Part shown: positions 24,433-35,536 of the stretch, piece after piece
Position numbering within the stretch: position 1 is the stretch's first letter
How the letters are laid out: each line of letters opens with the position of its first letter
Origin: Dacryopinax spathularia
Taxonomy: Eukaryota; Basidiomycota; Dacrymycetes; Dacrymycetales; Dacrymycetaceae
Assembly: GCA_037974965.1 (NCBI GenBank)
Contig: JBBPFI010000018.1
Coordinates: 434,001 to 498,000, forward strand
Direction: 5' to 3'
DNA length: 64,000 nt
The notes under the pieces: model-generated
The model's database searches: none
Told to the model about the DNA's origin: nothing
The model's input: the letters and a program-made list of their open reading frames with translations, nothing else
Translations under genes and position numbers: made by a program

Positions 24433-24705
24433 ATGTCTCCCCCGAGCAGCAGCTCAACCCCGATGTCATCCTCCTCCTCTTCCCCCGCCGCCTCAGCCCC
24501 AATGGCATCATCCAAGGCGAAATCCGCGTCGCAAGAAACAGTCGTCCTCCCTCCCCGTGGTCCCCCACCAAAGGGGATTCCGCGACTCCCTCAAACCCTA
24601 CTGAAAGCGCACGCACAAGGACCGCTCACAAGTCCACCGCCTTTCGCTGCTGCGGCCGCCAATGGAACGGATAGGCCCGTACAGCCAAGGACGGAGAGCA
24701 AGTAG
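24433..24705 (+). CDS. Putative Ser/Pro-rich small protein or first exon, function unknown
   Basis: Ninety codons rich in Ser, Ala and Pro with a central segment VLPPRGPPPKGIPRLPQTLL, following a pyrimidine-rich leader. A donor GTAGCT at the stop and an acceptor near 24748 could extend it by an exon ending in HRQQ before a GTGCGT donor, so it may be the 5' end of a longer gene. No domain is recognised. It could equally be a chance ORF. Confidence 0.25.
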   Translation: MSPPSSSSTPMSSSSSSPAASAPMASSKAKSASQETVVLPPRGPPPKGIPRLPQTLLKAHAQGPLTSPPPFAAAAANGTDRPVQPRTESK

Positions 24706-26619
24706 CTCTTTCTTGCCCTTTTCGTGATTGGCTGGGCCAGGGACGCAGGATGCGGGGAAGATTTGGCTAGGCCGGGTAATGAGAAGCGAGCGGCGAGGCC
24801 CCACAGGCAGCAAGGTGCGTCTCGCTTATCCCTCCTTCGCGCGGGCGCCGGGTCTGACAGGAGGAAACAGGCAGCTTCTTTCATTACTTGGTGGCAAAAT
24901 CGATATATGCGCATATATGCGCATATACGAGCGTGCCTGGGCCGTATGGACCCGGTTGGGGCGCATATACGAAGCTGGCGCTTCTTTCTTGCTTCTCGCC
25001 CGCCCGCATCGAGCCTTCATCCTCCTCCTCCAGTCCGCCTGTCATACCCCGACGCCAGATTTCCTCACTCGTTCTCTTGTTAGTCCACCTGAGCCTTCCA
25101 TCTCCCTTCTTTCTCTGGTTTTCTATCTTTCACTCCATTGGTGGTCTCGCCTTCTCTCCATTTTCGCCCTTCCGTCTCGACGCGGCGCCAAAACGCCGGA
25201 TATATGCGCCTCGTTCGCCAATGTACAACCAGAGAGCGCATACACCCCAGTCGCGCACGGTGCGAACGCTCAGAAGGGCGAAATCCCAAACTATCAAAAC
25301 ACGAAAACACGAAAATCTACGTACTTGACACCCGCAAACACACATACCTTCCATCTGGCGCGGCTCCATCCACATCATTTCACTCCAAAACACATCATAT
25401 CTCTGTACAATCATCCATTTCTCGTCTCCTGGCTCTTCTCTCTCCCGTCTACCTCGCTCTCGAGTGGAGCGGCTCTTTTCTTCTCCCTGGTTGATCTTCT
25501 GTTTCTTTCCTTGTATGCTGGGGTCTAGATGATACATTTGGGGCAATCTGACTACATCTTACCATCCATCGCTCTCCCTGAGCCTCCTCTCGCTACCCAA
25601 CATCATCTCATCATCCCCCAGCATCCTCAGCATCCACCGTTCGCCGCATCGCCATCTCCCCTGTATTCCTAGGCGATCCACTTCCCACCACCATCGCCCC
25701 GCCCCCGGCTTCGGCGCCAAGTCGTGGGAGTCAACCCAATAACCCCGTAACGGCATCCCACCTCCCAACACCCTGACAATCTGACAGCGCACTCCCTTCC
25801 CACCGCACCGGATCCATCCTGCCATGCACGAATCAGCGGGTGCCTCGACGCTCCGCAGGCGCTAGCGACGCTGTGTGTGCCTGCAGGCACCGGACTACAA
25901 CTGAGGAAAGTTGCCCGCCCTGGACTACTAGACGAGGAAGTCTATTTGTAGAGCTCGTATCGCTCGCCGTTCGTCGTTCCTTGGATGGCTGCCTCTTTGC
26001 GCCCCGTGAGTCCTTGCTAGCGATACTCCACTCGGGGGAAAGGACTTCTTCTAAGCTTGGCTGAGCTGTTTGACTGCTTCACGCCTATAATTGGGCTCAC
26101 TTGGATGGTCTGCGCGGGACCTTGTCTGCTTCATGTGTCGGTCAAGGGCTGGTTGATGTCCGTCTGGACGGGCTGGTCTCCTCTGAGTCTGCTTCAGCTT
26201 CAACCGCGAGCAAACCCGAGGCATCCGAGGGAAACCGTCAAGCCAAAAACACAGCCTAAGCCCGCTGAATCGCTCCCGCACTCGGAGATCAGTCGCCAGC
26301 AGTAGGCGACCGTAGATGCTGGTTTCTCCGATGGGCAAATGTGATCTTGCCCTGCTCTGTGACCCTCCCTTGATGTCAACGGTGTCAATTCCAGCTCACC
26401 CGTGCACAGGCGAGCGAGAGCGAGACGGCCGAGCGTACTGCTGTGCGACGCTCCTCTGTCTCGTCGCACAGCGCAGCAGCGCGAGAGATATGCGCCTTGG
26501 CGCACGAGGGAGTACATTGCATGCATGTATGCGTATATGATACAGTTGTTAAATTACTTGCTTCTCATCCTTTGCTCCGATCACAATGCTCCATCCACCG
26601 AATCAGCAATACAGGAATC
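24706..26619. other. Gene-poor stretch with ATATGCGCATAT motif copies
   Basis: About 1.9 kb. A plus ORF at 24728-25528 has a composition set by pyrimidine-rich DNA and lacks any domain, so I do not call it. Tandem copies of ATATATGCGC lie at 24903-24929, with more at 24961-24970 and 25199-25208. The remainder looks like promoter and leader sequence for genes I cannot identify. Confidence 0.4.
24903..24929. repeat. Tandem ATATATGCGC motif
   Basis: Two and a half head-to-tail copies of a 10-base unit ATATATGCGC, making a longer palindromic tract, with an extra partial copy at 24961-24970. This is the strongest instance of a motif seen across the window. Confidence 0.7.
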
Positions 26620-27828
26620 TCACGAATCCCTCTCCAACCTTCTCGCAAGCCTCGCACTCCTCCTCCTCCCAGGCATCCTCGGACTCAGCACCTCAGACTT
26701 AACCACAACCACCCCACCCTCCGCATCAGTCCCCGCCCCAGCAGCTTCCAGCTCCACCGCCGGACTTGGGCTTCGGCTGGGAAGACGGCTGCTACTCGGA
26801 CTCGGCACCAAACTGCTAGTGACGCTCGGACTCCTCCCCCTTCCTCCTCCTCCTTCTCTCCGTTCTTCTGCTTCTTCTTGCTCTTGCTCTTTTCCGCTCC
26901 CTCCCCCACCGGCTTTTATGAGCCGAAGCCAGGGGAGGAATGACCAGCGCTTGGCTTTCATCCTCTTTGCTCTGCTCCTTTCGAATCCTGCTCGGTAGGC
27001 TTCATACGCTTCCCTGAACGAGGGCGGTATCCTCGAAGAAAAGATGAGTTCTCCTCTCGGGTTACTAGCGGGCGGCAGAGGCTGCAGCGGCGAGCGAGAG
27101 GACGGATGTAATGGCGGAGGGAGAGCGAGTGTAGCGGCCGGTGTAGTTGGTTGGGATGGGGACGAGGTGGGCGGGAGCGGGCGTTGGAAGATGAGCGAGA
27201 GGAGGGAGAGCGGGTAGGGCAGGATGGAGGGTTTGCGGATGTTGAAGTACATGTTGAAGTTTCGTAGTGCGCGGTTGGCGGAGGGTACATATCTGTCCAT
27301 CAACTGATCAGCATTCTGTCTCTCTCCCTCTTCCTGCCCCTTGGCAGTAGCCGGGAGGATGGACAGGATGGACAGGAAGTAAGAGGCAGAGGGCAGGGAC
27401 GCACCGATTCGCATACCCGATCTTCTCGGCATACATCCCACTCGCGAAGAACAAGATCAGCGTCGTGCTTGCTATGAGCAACAAGCCGGGCACGACATAA
27501 GGATGCGGCGTCCACACGGGCTGCCAGAGCGGGTGCGGGGCTTTGAGGGCGATGTTGATGAGGTACGGGGTGAAGTATGTGTCGAGGAGGAGGTCGGAGG
27601 TCAGGAGGGCGATGCATATCAGTAATATTAGGAGGAAGACTGCATTGGGGTCGTCGTTAGGTGGAGTGTAAGATGGGCAAGGACGGGGGACGAACATTGG
27701 TACCGCGCCTTCTGCTTTTTCAAACGAGCATTATTCGTCTTGAGCCGCTCTTCGAACCGCAGCAAATCGCGGAATGTCGCATGGTCTGCCGGTGGGTGGT
27801 ATGGTGCGGGTTTGGCCCGCGGTGGCAT
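26620..27828 (-). CDS. SPO7: Spo7-like regulatory subunit of the Nem1-Spo7 lipin phosphatase
   Basis: Spo7/CNEP1R1 sits in the nuclear/ER membrane and activates Nem1, which dephosphorylates the phosphatidate phosphatase Pah1 (lipin) and so controls phospholipid versus storage-lipid synthesis. Exon 1 carries the family signature FRDLLRFEERLKTNNARLKKQKARYQ. Exon 2 has two transmembrane helices (VFLLILLICIALLTSDLLL and VVPGLLLIASTTLILFFASG) and GMYAEKIGYAN. Exon 3 starts RYVPSANRALRNFNMYFNIRKPS, again diagnostic, then has a long Ser/Pro-rich tail ending RRRSARLARRLERDS. The start at ATG 27828 (MPPRAKPAPYHPPADH) is likely; in-frame ATG 27972 would add a Pro-rich stretch. The tail is longer than in yeast. 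Confidence 0.85.
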
Positions 27829-28054
27829 GAAGAGAGAGCGCCGAACGAGAGGAGGAGGAGGAGGGGGAAGAGGAGGAGAGGGAGGAGCGGAAATGTTAGC
27901 AGAGTGACGTGGGGGGGGGCGGCCGCAGACCCTATGCAGCACGGAAAGAGGCTTGTGATCTTTCTCCCGCAACTAATAACTACTCTGCCGGACAACTACA
28001 ACAACCCCTCAAACAAAGCACGCTATACTATACTATACTGATACACGACAACAA

Positions 28055-28980
28055 TCAATCGCTCTCCGACCCCTCATTATGCCCAACCGTAACGCTCGGT
28101 CCAGCCCCAGACCCCCTCCGTATAAAACTCGACAGTCTCCTTCCCCTCCCCAGCGGCGTCGGCGGCGGCGGCGGCGGTTCAGCATACATAACGGAGAACA
28201 ACACCCTCCAATCGATCTTCAGCACCGCTTTCGTCTTCTCGCCCTTTCCCCTATCAACCCTATACCCTACGGGCTTCTTCCCGCTCTTGACCTTCCTGTG
28301 CGCCGCGTCGTAGAACTTCACCGTCCCCGCCGCCGCTGGATCCCTCCCACCAGCCGGGGGAAGGACAACGTGGATCTTCCCCTCCCGGAGCAAGTCCTCC
28401 CACTCTGCATTCGCCGCCCGCGTCCAATAGACCTCATTCCCAAACCCGCCTCCCATAGCCGCTTGTTGTAGAGGACTGCGATATACCGGCCGGCGAACAG
28501 CACGCGCGTCCGCGGTGGTAGGAGCAGCAACCAACATCGGTTCTGCCGGCGGCCTGGGAAACCAAGGGAGAGCATAAACGAGCCATCGGTCATCCTTTCT
28601 CAGCAGGGGCCAGCGACCGGTTGCGCAGTCGTAGATCCTGAACGCACTGCGTGCTTTGTCGGAGCGCTGATGAGCCGGCTCGAAGGATATTGAACTTTCG
28701 GCGAGCCAGGAGCGAGAGGAGAGCCGCTCGATAGAGGTCTTCCAGTCTCTGCAGACTCGGCGGAGTCGCCAGAGGGCGGGGCGTGGGAGGTGGTGGAATA
28801 TCTCTATTGCTATGTCGAGCGGGATTGGCCTGGGTGTTTGGTCTTTGGTCGGGGAGCTGCTCTACTTGGAGGCGTCAGCGGTTTATTGGTATCAGATTAG
28901 ACTTGGGAAGGACGCACGGGTAATTGGGCCGTTTTGGAGGTACTACTGGAGCCACGCCGAAAGGTATTTATCCGCGGCAT
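28055..28980 (-). CDS. F-box domain protein, target unknown
   Basis: Two exons: 28980-28918 (MPRINTFRRGSSSTSKTAQLP) and 28861-28055, with a 56-base intron ending CAAGTAG. Exon 2 opens with an F-box: PIPLDIAIEIFHHLPRPALWRLRRVCRDW, which in this family binds Skp1 in SCF ubiquitin ligases. The remainder (FRIYDCATGRWPLLRKDDRW, then EVYWTRAANAEWEDLLREGKIHVVLP) looks like a substrate-recognition region of no known repeat type. The Pro-rich C-terminus ends VTVGHNEGSESD. The substrate cannot be predicted. The F-box call rests on the P..(I/L)..EI...LP...L.....VC..W pattern. Confidence 0.75.
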
Positions 28981-29925
28981 GCTCGCTGAAGAGAATGAAG
29001 ATGATATTGACAGTGACGGTGAAATGCAGCGGGGCTGCTAACGTCCGTCTGAGTGCATGGGCTTGCCAGCCGCCAAGCACCGACGTAGGATGGGTGAGTC
29101 AAAGTACGACGACGATGGATAGCTCCGCCAGCGGGGGGTGTACCGCATCAGTCGGCTTGCAAGCTTGGCTGTAGGTTGCGTGCATATTGCGGAATCGAGC
29201 TGATAAGGTTATTGTTGATCCTAACTGATCAGTGATAGGATAGCTTGTAAGGCCATCGAAGAGGTAGGCCCGCGCTGATTGGTGGCTAGCTAGTCAACAC
29301 TCTGGCACGACAAAATATTGTGAGCTGTAACTAGGTCGGGTTCTTGAAGCTCCTGTGAAGTTGACATGTCGATAGAAGAAAGCCGACAGCGAAAGATTGT
29401 GTTCTGATCGGTGCTCACATTTCGGCGAGGACGGACTGCCACCCTTCAGCGTCGTTTAAAGAGGAGCAAGTCGCGGATTGCATTCACTGTCTGCGGTTAG
29501 AAGAGTAACAAGAATGATGATCCGGGTGCAGACGCACACTGGACATAGCAGCTCTCGTATTAAACCACGGGATCACTCGGTTGTTATGTGGCTAGAATGA
29601 CCAGTTCGCAACGGCCACTCATTGGCTCTCGACTGGGCGAAATGCAATTGCGAATTCCAGAGACGTTGTGAAGGCAACAAGAAGAAGCGCTGGCGGGTGA
29701 GAAGTGTCCCATTCCACGAGCCCATCACGTGACCTTCTCATCATCGCTGCTATTTCATCAAAGTCTAAGTTCACCCTCCATACCATATCCCGCCAACGCG
29801 TACATTGCATGCCAATCCCAGCAATATGTAAACAAGTCGTATATTGCCCGCTCTCAGAGCGTGGCTCTTTCCTACTTGGCCTCTCTCAACGGCGTCCGAC
29901 GACGACCTCGAACGGCTGACGAACG
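28981..29925. other. Divergent intergenic region, F-box gene / GT15 gene
   Basis: About 0.95 kb that must hold both promoters. I see no gene. A plus ORF at 28812-29174 is antisense to the F-box exon and is a shadow. A tract of CATATCCCGCC near 29780 lies in the GT15 leader. Confidence 0.4.
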
Positions 29926-31533
29926 ATGTCCTGGCACGACACCCCCTCCCCCACCTCCTCCTTCCCGACTCTCGCACGATACGGCCTAATAATCCTCCTC
30001 GTCCTGCTCATCTCCACCTACACGCAATACACCTTCCTCCGCAATCCCGAGGAGATCAGCCTCACCTCCGAATGCGCGCCATTATTGGAGATCTACCAGT
30101 CCTTTACGGAGGTCTACAACCCGGATGTCGCCGTTGAGGGCGCTGCTGAAGGCGGCGTGGGTTTTGAGGAGTTTGGGATTGATGGGGTTGAGGTTGCTAC
30201 GCCGAAGGAGGAGATGTTCCCTCTTCTTGGTGGGTTGGCGTTAGAGCACGCGAGGGACGACATAGACAGGCTGCACGACCAAGCCGTCCTCTACGGTGCG
30301 CCCCACCCCACCCCATCCTCCACCCATCCACGCTCGAATTATAACTAACTCTTGGGCATGGTACCGCAGAACGAAGGCTCGAAGCCGACATCTACCAAAC
30401 CGTCCTCCAATGTCCCTACACCGCCGCGATCGTCTACCTCGTCAAGCCCTCCCAGATCTCAAACCTCCTCCTCTCCCTCTCCCTCCTCTGGCACAACATC
30501 CCCATGCGCTGCTCATACCCTATCATACTATTCCACGACGGCTACTTCCGCCAACCCTACATCCGGCGCGCGTTCCGGGATAAGCTGTTGTTGCTCTTGA
30601 TGGGACGGATGGAGAGGGATGGGCATGCGAGTGTTCTGAGGGCGCTGGAGGCGATTAATGGGATCGAGTTTGTCGAGCTGCACCCAACGCTGCCTAAGGG
30701 GATCAGTAGCGACGTTAGCGTGGTGGACCCGGTGTTCCCGGACGTTTGGCCTGGTGCGTCGCCCTCCTTTCCCTCCTTACGCCTCATGATGGCAGATGCT
30801 GATAACGCGGTAGGATATCATCATATGTGCCAGTTCTTCTTCTCGGGCATATTTGACCATCCCCGCATAAAGAACATCGACTACTACCTCCGCCTAGACA
30901 CCGACAGCTTCATAGTCGATCGCATGTCCTACGACCCCATCGCCCTCCTTCACAGCAAGAAAAAAAAATACGGCTTTTTGGCAATAGCGACAGACCCGCC
31001 TTTCGTAACGGAGGGGTTCTTCCCTTTCCTCCGTGCTTTTGCGGCTCGGAGGCCGGGGGTGATGAAGCAGATGGAGAGGAATGGATGGGTCTGGCCTGGG
31101 CCTGAGCTGGAGAAGATGGGGGAAGCGAGGCCGTTCACGTACCAGAACAACTTTGAGGTCGTCCACGTGCCGAGCTTTAGGACGCGGGAAGTGGCCCAGT
31201 GGGTAGGGGCGGTCAACGCGAACCCGCTGAGGATATACAAGTATCGATGGGGTGAGCTTGTCTTTTTCCTTGAATTTCTCCGGGCGATGCGAAGGCTTAC
31301 GGCGTGCAGGTGATGCGCCCCTCCGGTACGCGACGGTCCAGATGTTCTTCGACGTCGAGCGGGACGTGGAGATGTTCTGCGATTTTCCGTATTATCATCA
31401 GGTGCGTACCCGGTCCACACATTGCCACCTTCTTGTCTGTCTTTCTATTGGACGCGTGCTGATGCGTGGCGCGTAGGTGCATATCCCGAGCTGCTCGTCG
31501 GGGGACAATAGCACGCTTTCGCAGACGTTCTAG
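29926..31533 (+). CDS. Alpha-1,2-mannosyltransferase, GT15 (KRE2/MNT1/KTR) family
   Basis: GT15 enzymes are type II Golgi membrane proteins that extend O- and N-linked mannan from GDP-mannose. The N-terminus has a short cytosolic tail and one anchor (YGLIILLVLLISTY), then an acidic stem. After an intron at 30296 come ERRLEADIYQTVLQCPYTAAIVYLVK and FRDKLLLLLMGRMERDG. Next are YHHMCQFFFSGIFDHPRIKNIDYYLRLDTDSFI with the DxD-type motif, FTYQNNFEVVHVPSFRTREV, and KYRWGDAPLRYATVQMFFD across an intron. The last exon ends HIPSCSSGDNSTLSQTF. Five exons; the length of about 420 residues fits the family. It probably builds surface mannoproteins along with ALG3 and COG5 functions, but which linkage it makes cannot be told. 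Confidence 0.9.
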
Positions 31534-31750
31534 ACGCGAGAGCGAGTGGAGCCGTGGTGGATGTGATTAGATACCTCGTACACTTTATACCCAGCATAAT
31601 AACGGTAATGCATAATGCAGATTGTCCCCATCAACCCCCTCCCTTCACCCTTCGCTCCTTCCTTCCCCTCCTCCCATCACCGCCCCTTCAGTACCCCGCA
31701 AGCCCTAAACCCGTAACCTGACATGCTAGCTCCCTCGCCAGCTGGTCTGC

Positions 31751-32628
31751 TCAAGAACCCCCCAGCGCACTCCTCGGATAATCCTCCCTCCCGTCCAACC
31801 AGCTCGTACACAAATAACACCTCTTCGCCTTGACCGATATCTCCTTCCTGCAGTACGCGCAGCGCACCGTATGCTTTATGATCGAGTCTTTCGAGATCAT
31901 GCCGTAGAGCTGGGCGAGGAGGTAGAGCGAGAGGCCGAGCCCGAGGAAATGGAATATGTTGTTGAGGAACAACCTTCACTCGGCAGGTTAGTCTGTCTGT
32001 CTTGTTGGCGCATGGGGGGCAAGAGAGACGTGCCCATAAGCCATGGTGACGGCTCCTGCATCCAAAGTCAGCAAAGGTCAGATGCAGAGACAGGGAAAGG
32101 CACACCATCCTCAGCAGCCTGCTTAAGCGTCTCATACCTCCCCCTTGAATGTCCTACCCCCCACGCACCAACCCACATCAGCACACCCGAGCTCCGCACC
32201 AACACCCCACCAAGCAAGAGAAAGGAGAAACGCACCATGTTTCAGAACCCAGAATTTCTCCTCTAGGTTCTTGCCCATGAATGGGAGCAACGAGAGTGGG
32301 GGGAGGAGGATATCGGATACGAGGGATGTTACCACTGAGGTGAATGCCGCCGCCAGCCTATTCTAGCCTTAGCCCAGGCCTTTCTCCTCCCTCAGGCGAG
32401 CAAGAGAGGGAGAGGACGCACATGAGACCGACGGCGACTTCGAGCACATTGTCCCTCGCTGCGAACTCTATCGCACATGTGAGCCGAGAAGGACAAGGAG
32501 ATAGGTTGTTGGGAAAAGTGAGAGCACACACCGATAAACCCCCTCCAAGCGCTCCTCACTCTCGTTATGATCTTCTGGTTGTTCTCGAGCAGCGACTCGC
32601 GCGCTTCGTCCCAGTGGTCCGTGCTCAT
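31751..32628 (-). CDS. Fungal MscL-family mechanosensitive channel with zinc-ribbon tail
   Basis: MscL forms stretch-activated pores that release osmolytes. Exon 1 (from ATG 32628) reads MSTDHWDEARESLLENNQ..VRSAWRGFI. The next exon gives EFAARDNVLEVAVGL, the conserved first-helix motif. Another gives RLAAAFTSVVTSLVSDILLPPLSLLP, matching the pore helix and the following PPLGLL block, and KNLEEKFWVLKHG. The second membrane helix is FLNNIFHFLGLGLSLYLLAQLY. The C-terminus is not bacterial-like: VRCAYCRKEISVKAKRCYLCTSWLDG forms a CxxC..CxxC zinc-ribbon-type finger. Five or more small exons are present. Upstream in-frame Met codons exist, so the start is moderately sure. Localisation in fungi is unknown. 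Confidence 0.85.
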
Positions 32629-32929
32629 TCTTAGTGTGCTGTCCGGGATTGGCTCCAGTATGGGAGGTGGCCTTGGCAGGCGACAAGGAGGGGAAGGCAA
32701 AGGTGGACTACAGCGGAGGGAGGGACTGCGGGGAGGGGAGGTGAACTCTGTTAGGCGCCTGGGAAGGACCGGTGATGTCATACGCGACGCGTTTGGTCTT
32801 GGCAGGGAACGAGGCGCGTTGCTTCTGCTAGAATGAAGAGGTGTATCATTTGCACGGTGAGATCTGCAGTGGTGATTATGCCTAAATCCTACAAATACAT
32901 ATGAATGGTGTGTGTCCACCTCGAAAACT

Positions 32930-35536
32930 TCAATCGTACACCTTCAACCCCGCATAACTCTTCGCCCCAAGGACCTTATTCATCTTATCCGCCGGCTGCA
33001 TTTTCTCCTTCTTCGGTTTCTCCACTTGTTGCAGCTCGACATCGGCGTCGTCCCACTCTTTCTCCTGCTCCTTCTCCTTCTCCCCCTGCTCCTCGTCGTC
33101 GGCGACTTCCTCACCCACGAAAGCTTTGAGCATGCTCCCCGAGAACCCGCTCATCAGGCTCACGCCCTTGACATCCTTATCCACCGGCGCAGCCATCCCC
33201 ATCCCCTCGCCATACCTCCCCCCCGCCAAATTCCAATACACAAGCTCGGGCATGTCATACCCCGCCCTCCTAAACTCTCCCTCAATCACATCATGCGCCG
33301 TCTCCCATTCCTCATCCCATTCCTCATCCCCTCCACCTGATTGAGCAGCATCGAACTGCATGTCACTGAACACAAACACGCGCTTGACCATCTGCTCCTT
33401 GGAGAGCTTATGCCGCTTAGCCGTCTTTAGAATGAGATCCCTGAAGACAGCAACAAAATCCGTGTTCATCTCCCAGTGCGTGCGCACCATCGCATCCACG
33501 ACTTCGCCCAACGAGGCCTCGCTCCCATCCGCGCTCTTCAGGAGGAGCTCGACAAGCTCGGGCTTAGAGGAAAAAGTGATGAACATGTTCTTCCATGGCG
33601 CCTGGGCGAGCTGAGCGACCAGGATGCTCAGCGCAAGAGCAGGGAAGATCGGCTGGACCCACGGCCTCTTCACAACCTGCCCATCCTTGATGTACGCCCG
33701 TGCGGAGCTGGTAGAGCCCATAGAGCCCGAGACGTCGCAGATGGCAATACAGTTCTCCAGCGCCCCTAGGGCGGCAATATGCTCCCGCATGGATGCCCAC
33801 TGGGACTCGTATATCCCCGAATAGAGCTTGCCGAGCGAGGCCTTCATCTGGCGCTCGTACTTCGCTTTGACCATCTTGCCCAGCTTGGCTCTCGAGGCCG
33901 GGCGGTAGGCCGAGCCGCCTAGGTCGAGAGGGCCGCCCGAGTCGAGAGCGGCGATGAGGATCTCGTGTGGAAGGAGGGAGGAGCCAGAGACGGTCTTCTT
34001 GCCCTTCCCGATCGCCTCGAGGTGCTGGATGAAGCGGTGTTGGTCATGGTGCCAAAACAGGGATTTGTTCGAGCTGAACGCCACGGCCGGGACGCGGGAA
34101 TAGGCAAGTTTGTCCCATTTCCCCGGGTGCATGTTCGCCTCGGGGATGGCGATATACTCGCGCAGCGGAGTGAGGACGAACCGGCGGAGCATGCTCCGCG
34201 CTTTGAGCATCTGCTCGGTCCGGTCGGGGGAATCGGAGGGGCCGTTGAATGGGAAGAGGACTTGGGCGATGGCGGACGTCATTAGGAACTGGCGGTCAAA
34301 CGTCTTCCCGTGTGATGGGGCCCATTTTGCAGCGAGGGAGATGGTATTGCTCAGGCGCCGCTCTTGTCGGGCGATCTCGTGCTTATCGCCGGAGCTCTTG
34401 CGCAGGTTGACGATCTCGACCAGCGTCTTGATATCGTGCACCAGGGCGTCTCCGTAGAGACGAGCGACTGCGACATAAAGCGAGCGGAACTTGGGGTCCT
34501 CGTTGAGCTTACGCTCGAGAGTCGAGATCCGCTCTTCTTGCTGCTCGTGCCGACGCTCCCTTGCCTTCGTCTTCCACTCCTCAAGGTGTTGGGCCATCAT
34601 CTGCCTGTGCAGCTGAGCGTACTCCTCGTCCCTTGCCCGCCGAAGCGCGGTGCTCAGCTTGTTGTACTCTTTCAAATTCTCCCTGGGCACTGGCATAGGA
34701 TGATCACACTTCGCATGATTCGGCGGGTGCGTCGGAACAGGCCCAAAAACAGTCTTCAACGACTCCGGGTCCATCTTCGGATCACCAAGCTGGTCGTTGA
34801 ATGCCAGAGAAACAAGGCTGAGCAAGTCCTTCCAGCATCCATGCGACCGCGCGGGCCTCTCCACAAACTCCATATCCTCGGGGTCGAGCTGTTTTTGAAG
34901 CATCGCCTGCTCCCACTTCTTCCGCGCTGGAACGTTCCGCGGGTCTTCGCAGACCTTCGCGACCAGCTGATCGAGGTTCCAGATCGCCGTCACCGGGTGC
35001 TCGCGGTACAACCAGCCAAAAGCGTGGAAGAAGATGTTGCGCGAGTTCTTCCCTTCGTGGATCGAGCGGAGGTTGAAGATGAGCTTTAGGGTCTTCTCGG
35101 GGTCCTGAGCCCACGCGTCGGCAAGCCGAGCTTGGACTTCCTTACCGTCCGACCATTGACCAAGGCTGAAGAAGGCGTCCAGCACTGCGTCGCCTGTGCC
35201 TGAATAGGCGCCGGCACCGTTCGTCGTCCATGTGCGGTTGTCAGCATCGGTGTAGAGAACGCCCTTCTGCGAGTCGGAGCGGAGCACGTCGGCCAAGGTG
35301 CTCGATCCAGAGGAAGAGGCGACAGTCTTGCCCGACAGCGATGCAGTATCAAGCTTGACCCTAGCCGACTCACGTAGTTTTGTAATGTACTGCGAGTCAC
35401 GCAGGTCGCCAAGCACAGATGCCGGAAGTAAGACCGAGAAGCTCGACTTGGCCGGCGTCTGTTCCGGCCTGAACTCGGTAGTCGTTGGGGGAAAGGCAGC
35501 AGAAAGGACGCGGATGTCAACAGCGGGATTGGCCAT
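32930..35536 (-). CDS. DUF2828 protein with vWA-like metal-binding domain, single exon
   Basis: About 868 residues in one exon, unusual in this intron-rich window. The DUF2828 signature is clear: WTTNGAGAYSGTGDAVLDAFF, TLKLIFNLRSIHEGKNSRNIFFHAFGWL, GCWKDLLSLV, FVLTPLREYIAIPEANMHPGKWDKLAYSRVPA. The C-terminal third is von Willebrand A-like with a MIDAS motif, NCIAICDVSGSMG, followed by LALSILVAQLAQ, MFITFSS, TDFVAVFRDLILKTA and VFVFSDMQFDAA, ending in an acidic KE-rich tail. The architecture resembles Ro60/TROVE proteins (helical N-half plus vWA), suggesting an RNA-binding scaffold, but that is inference. I chose ATG 35536 (MANPAVDIRV); ATG 35647 is in frame and would add 37 residues of leader-like sequence. 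Confidence 0.88.
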   Translation of the reverse strand: MANPAVDIRVLSAAFPPTTTEFRPEQTPAKSSFSVLLPASVLGDLRDSQYITKLRESARVKLDTASLSGKTVASSSGSSTLADVLRSDSQKGVLYTDADNRTWTTNGAGAYSGTGDAVLDAFFSLGQWSDGKEVQARLADAWAQDPEKTLKLIFNLRSIHEGKNSRNIFFHAFGWLYREHPVTAIWNLDQLVAKVCEDPRNVPARKKWEQAMLQKQLDPEDMEFVERPARSHGCWKDLLSLVSLAFNDQLGDPKMDPESLKTVFGPVPTHPPNHAKCDHPMPVPRENLKEYNKLSTALRRARDEEYAQLHRQMMAQHLEEWKTKARERRHEQQEERISTLERKLNEDPKFRSLYVAVARLYGDALVHDIKTLVEIVNLRKSSGDKHEIARQERRLSNTISLAAKWAPSHGKTFDRQFLMTSAIAQVLFPFNGPSDSPDRTEQMLKARSMLRRFVLTPLREYIAIPEANMHPGKWDKLAYSRVPAVAFSSNKSLFWHHDQHRFIQHLEAIGKGKKTVSGSSLLPHEILIAALDSGGPLDLGGSAYRPASRAKLGKMVKAKYERQMKASLGKLYSGIYESQWASMREHIAALGALENCIAICDVSGSMGSTSSARAYIKDGQVVKRPWVQPIFPALALSILVAQLAQAPWKNMFITFSSKPELVELLLKSADGSEASLGEVVDAMVRTHWEMNTDFVAVFRDLILKTAKRHKLSKEQMVKRVFVFSDMQFDAAQSGGGDEEWDEEWETAHDVIEGEFRRAGYDMPELVYWNLAGGRYGEGMGMAAPVDKDVKGVSLMSGFSGSMLKAFVGEEVADDEEQGEKEKEQEKEWDDADVELQQVEKPKKEKMQPADKMNKVLGAKSYAGLKVYD

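Noticed and set aside
24728-25528. Plus-strand ORF of 266 codons
   Set aside because: Composition follows pyrimidine-rich DNA, it overlaps tandem ATATGCGC motifs, and it has no domain or start context.
34364-35089. Plus-strand ORF of 241 codons
   Set aside because: Antisense shadow of the DUF2828 coding exon.
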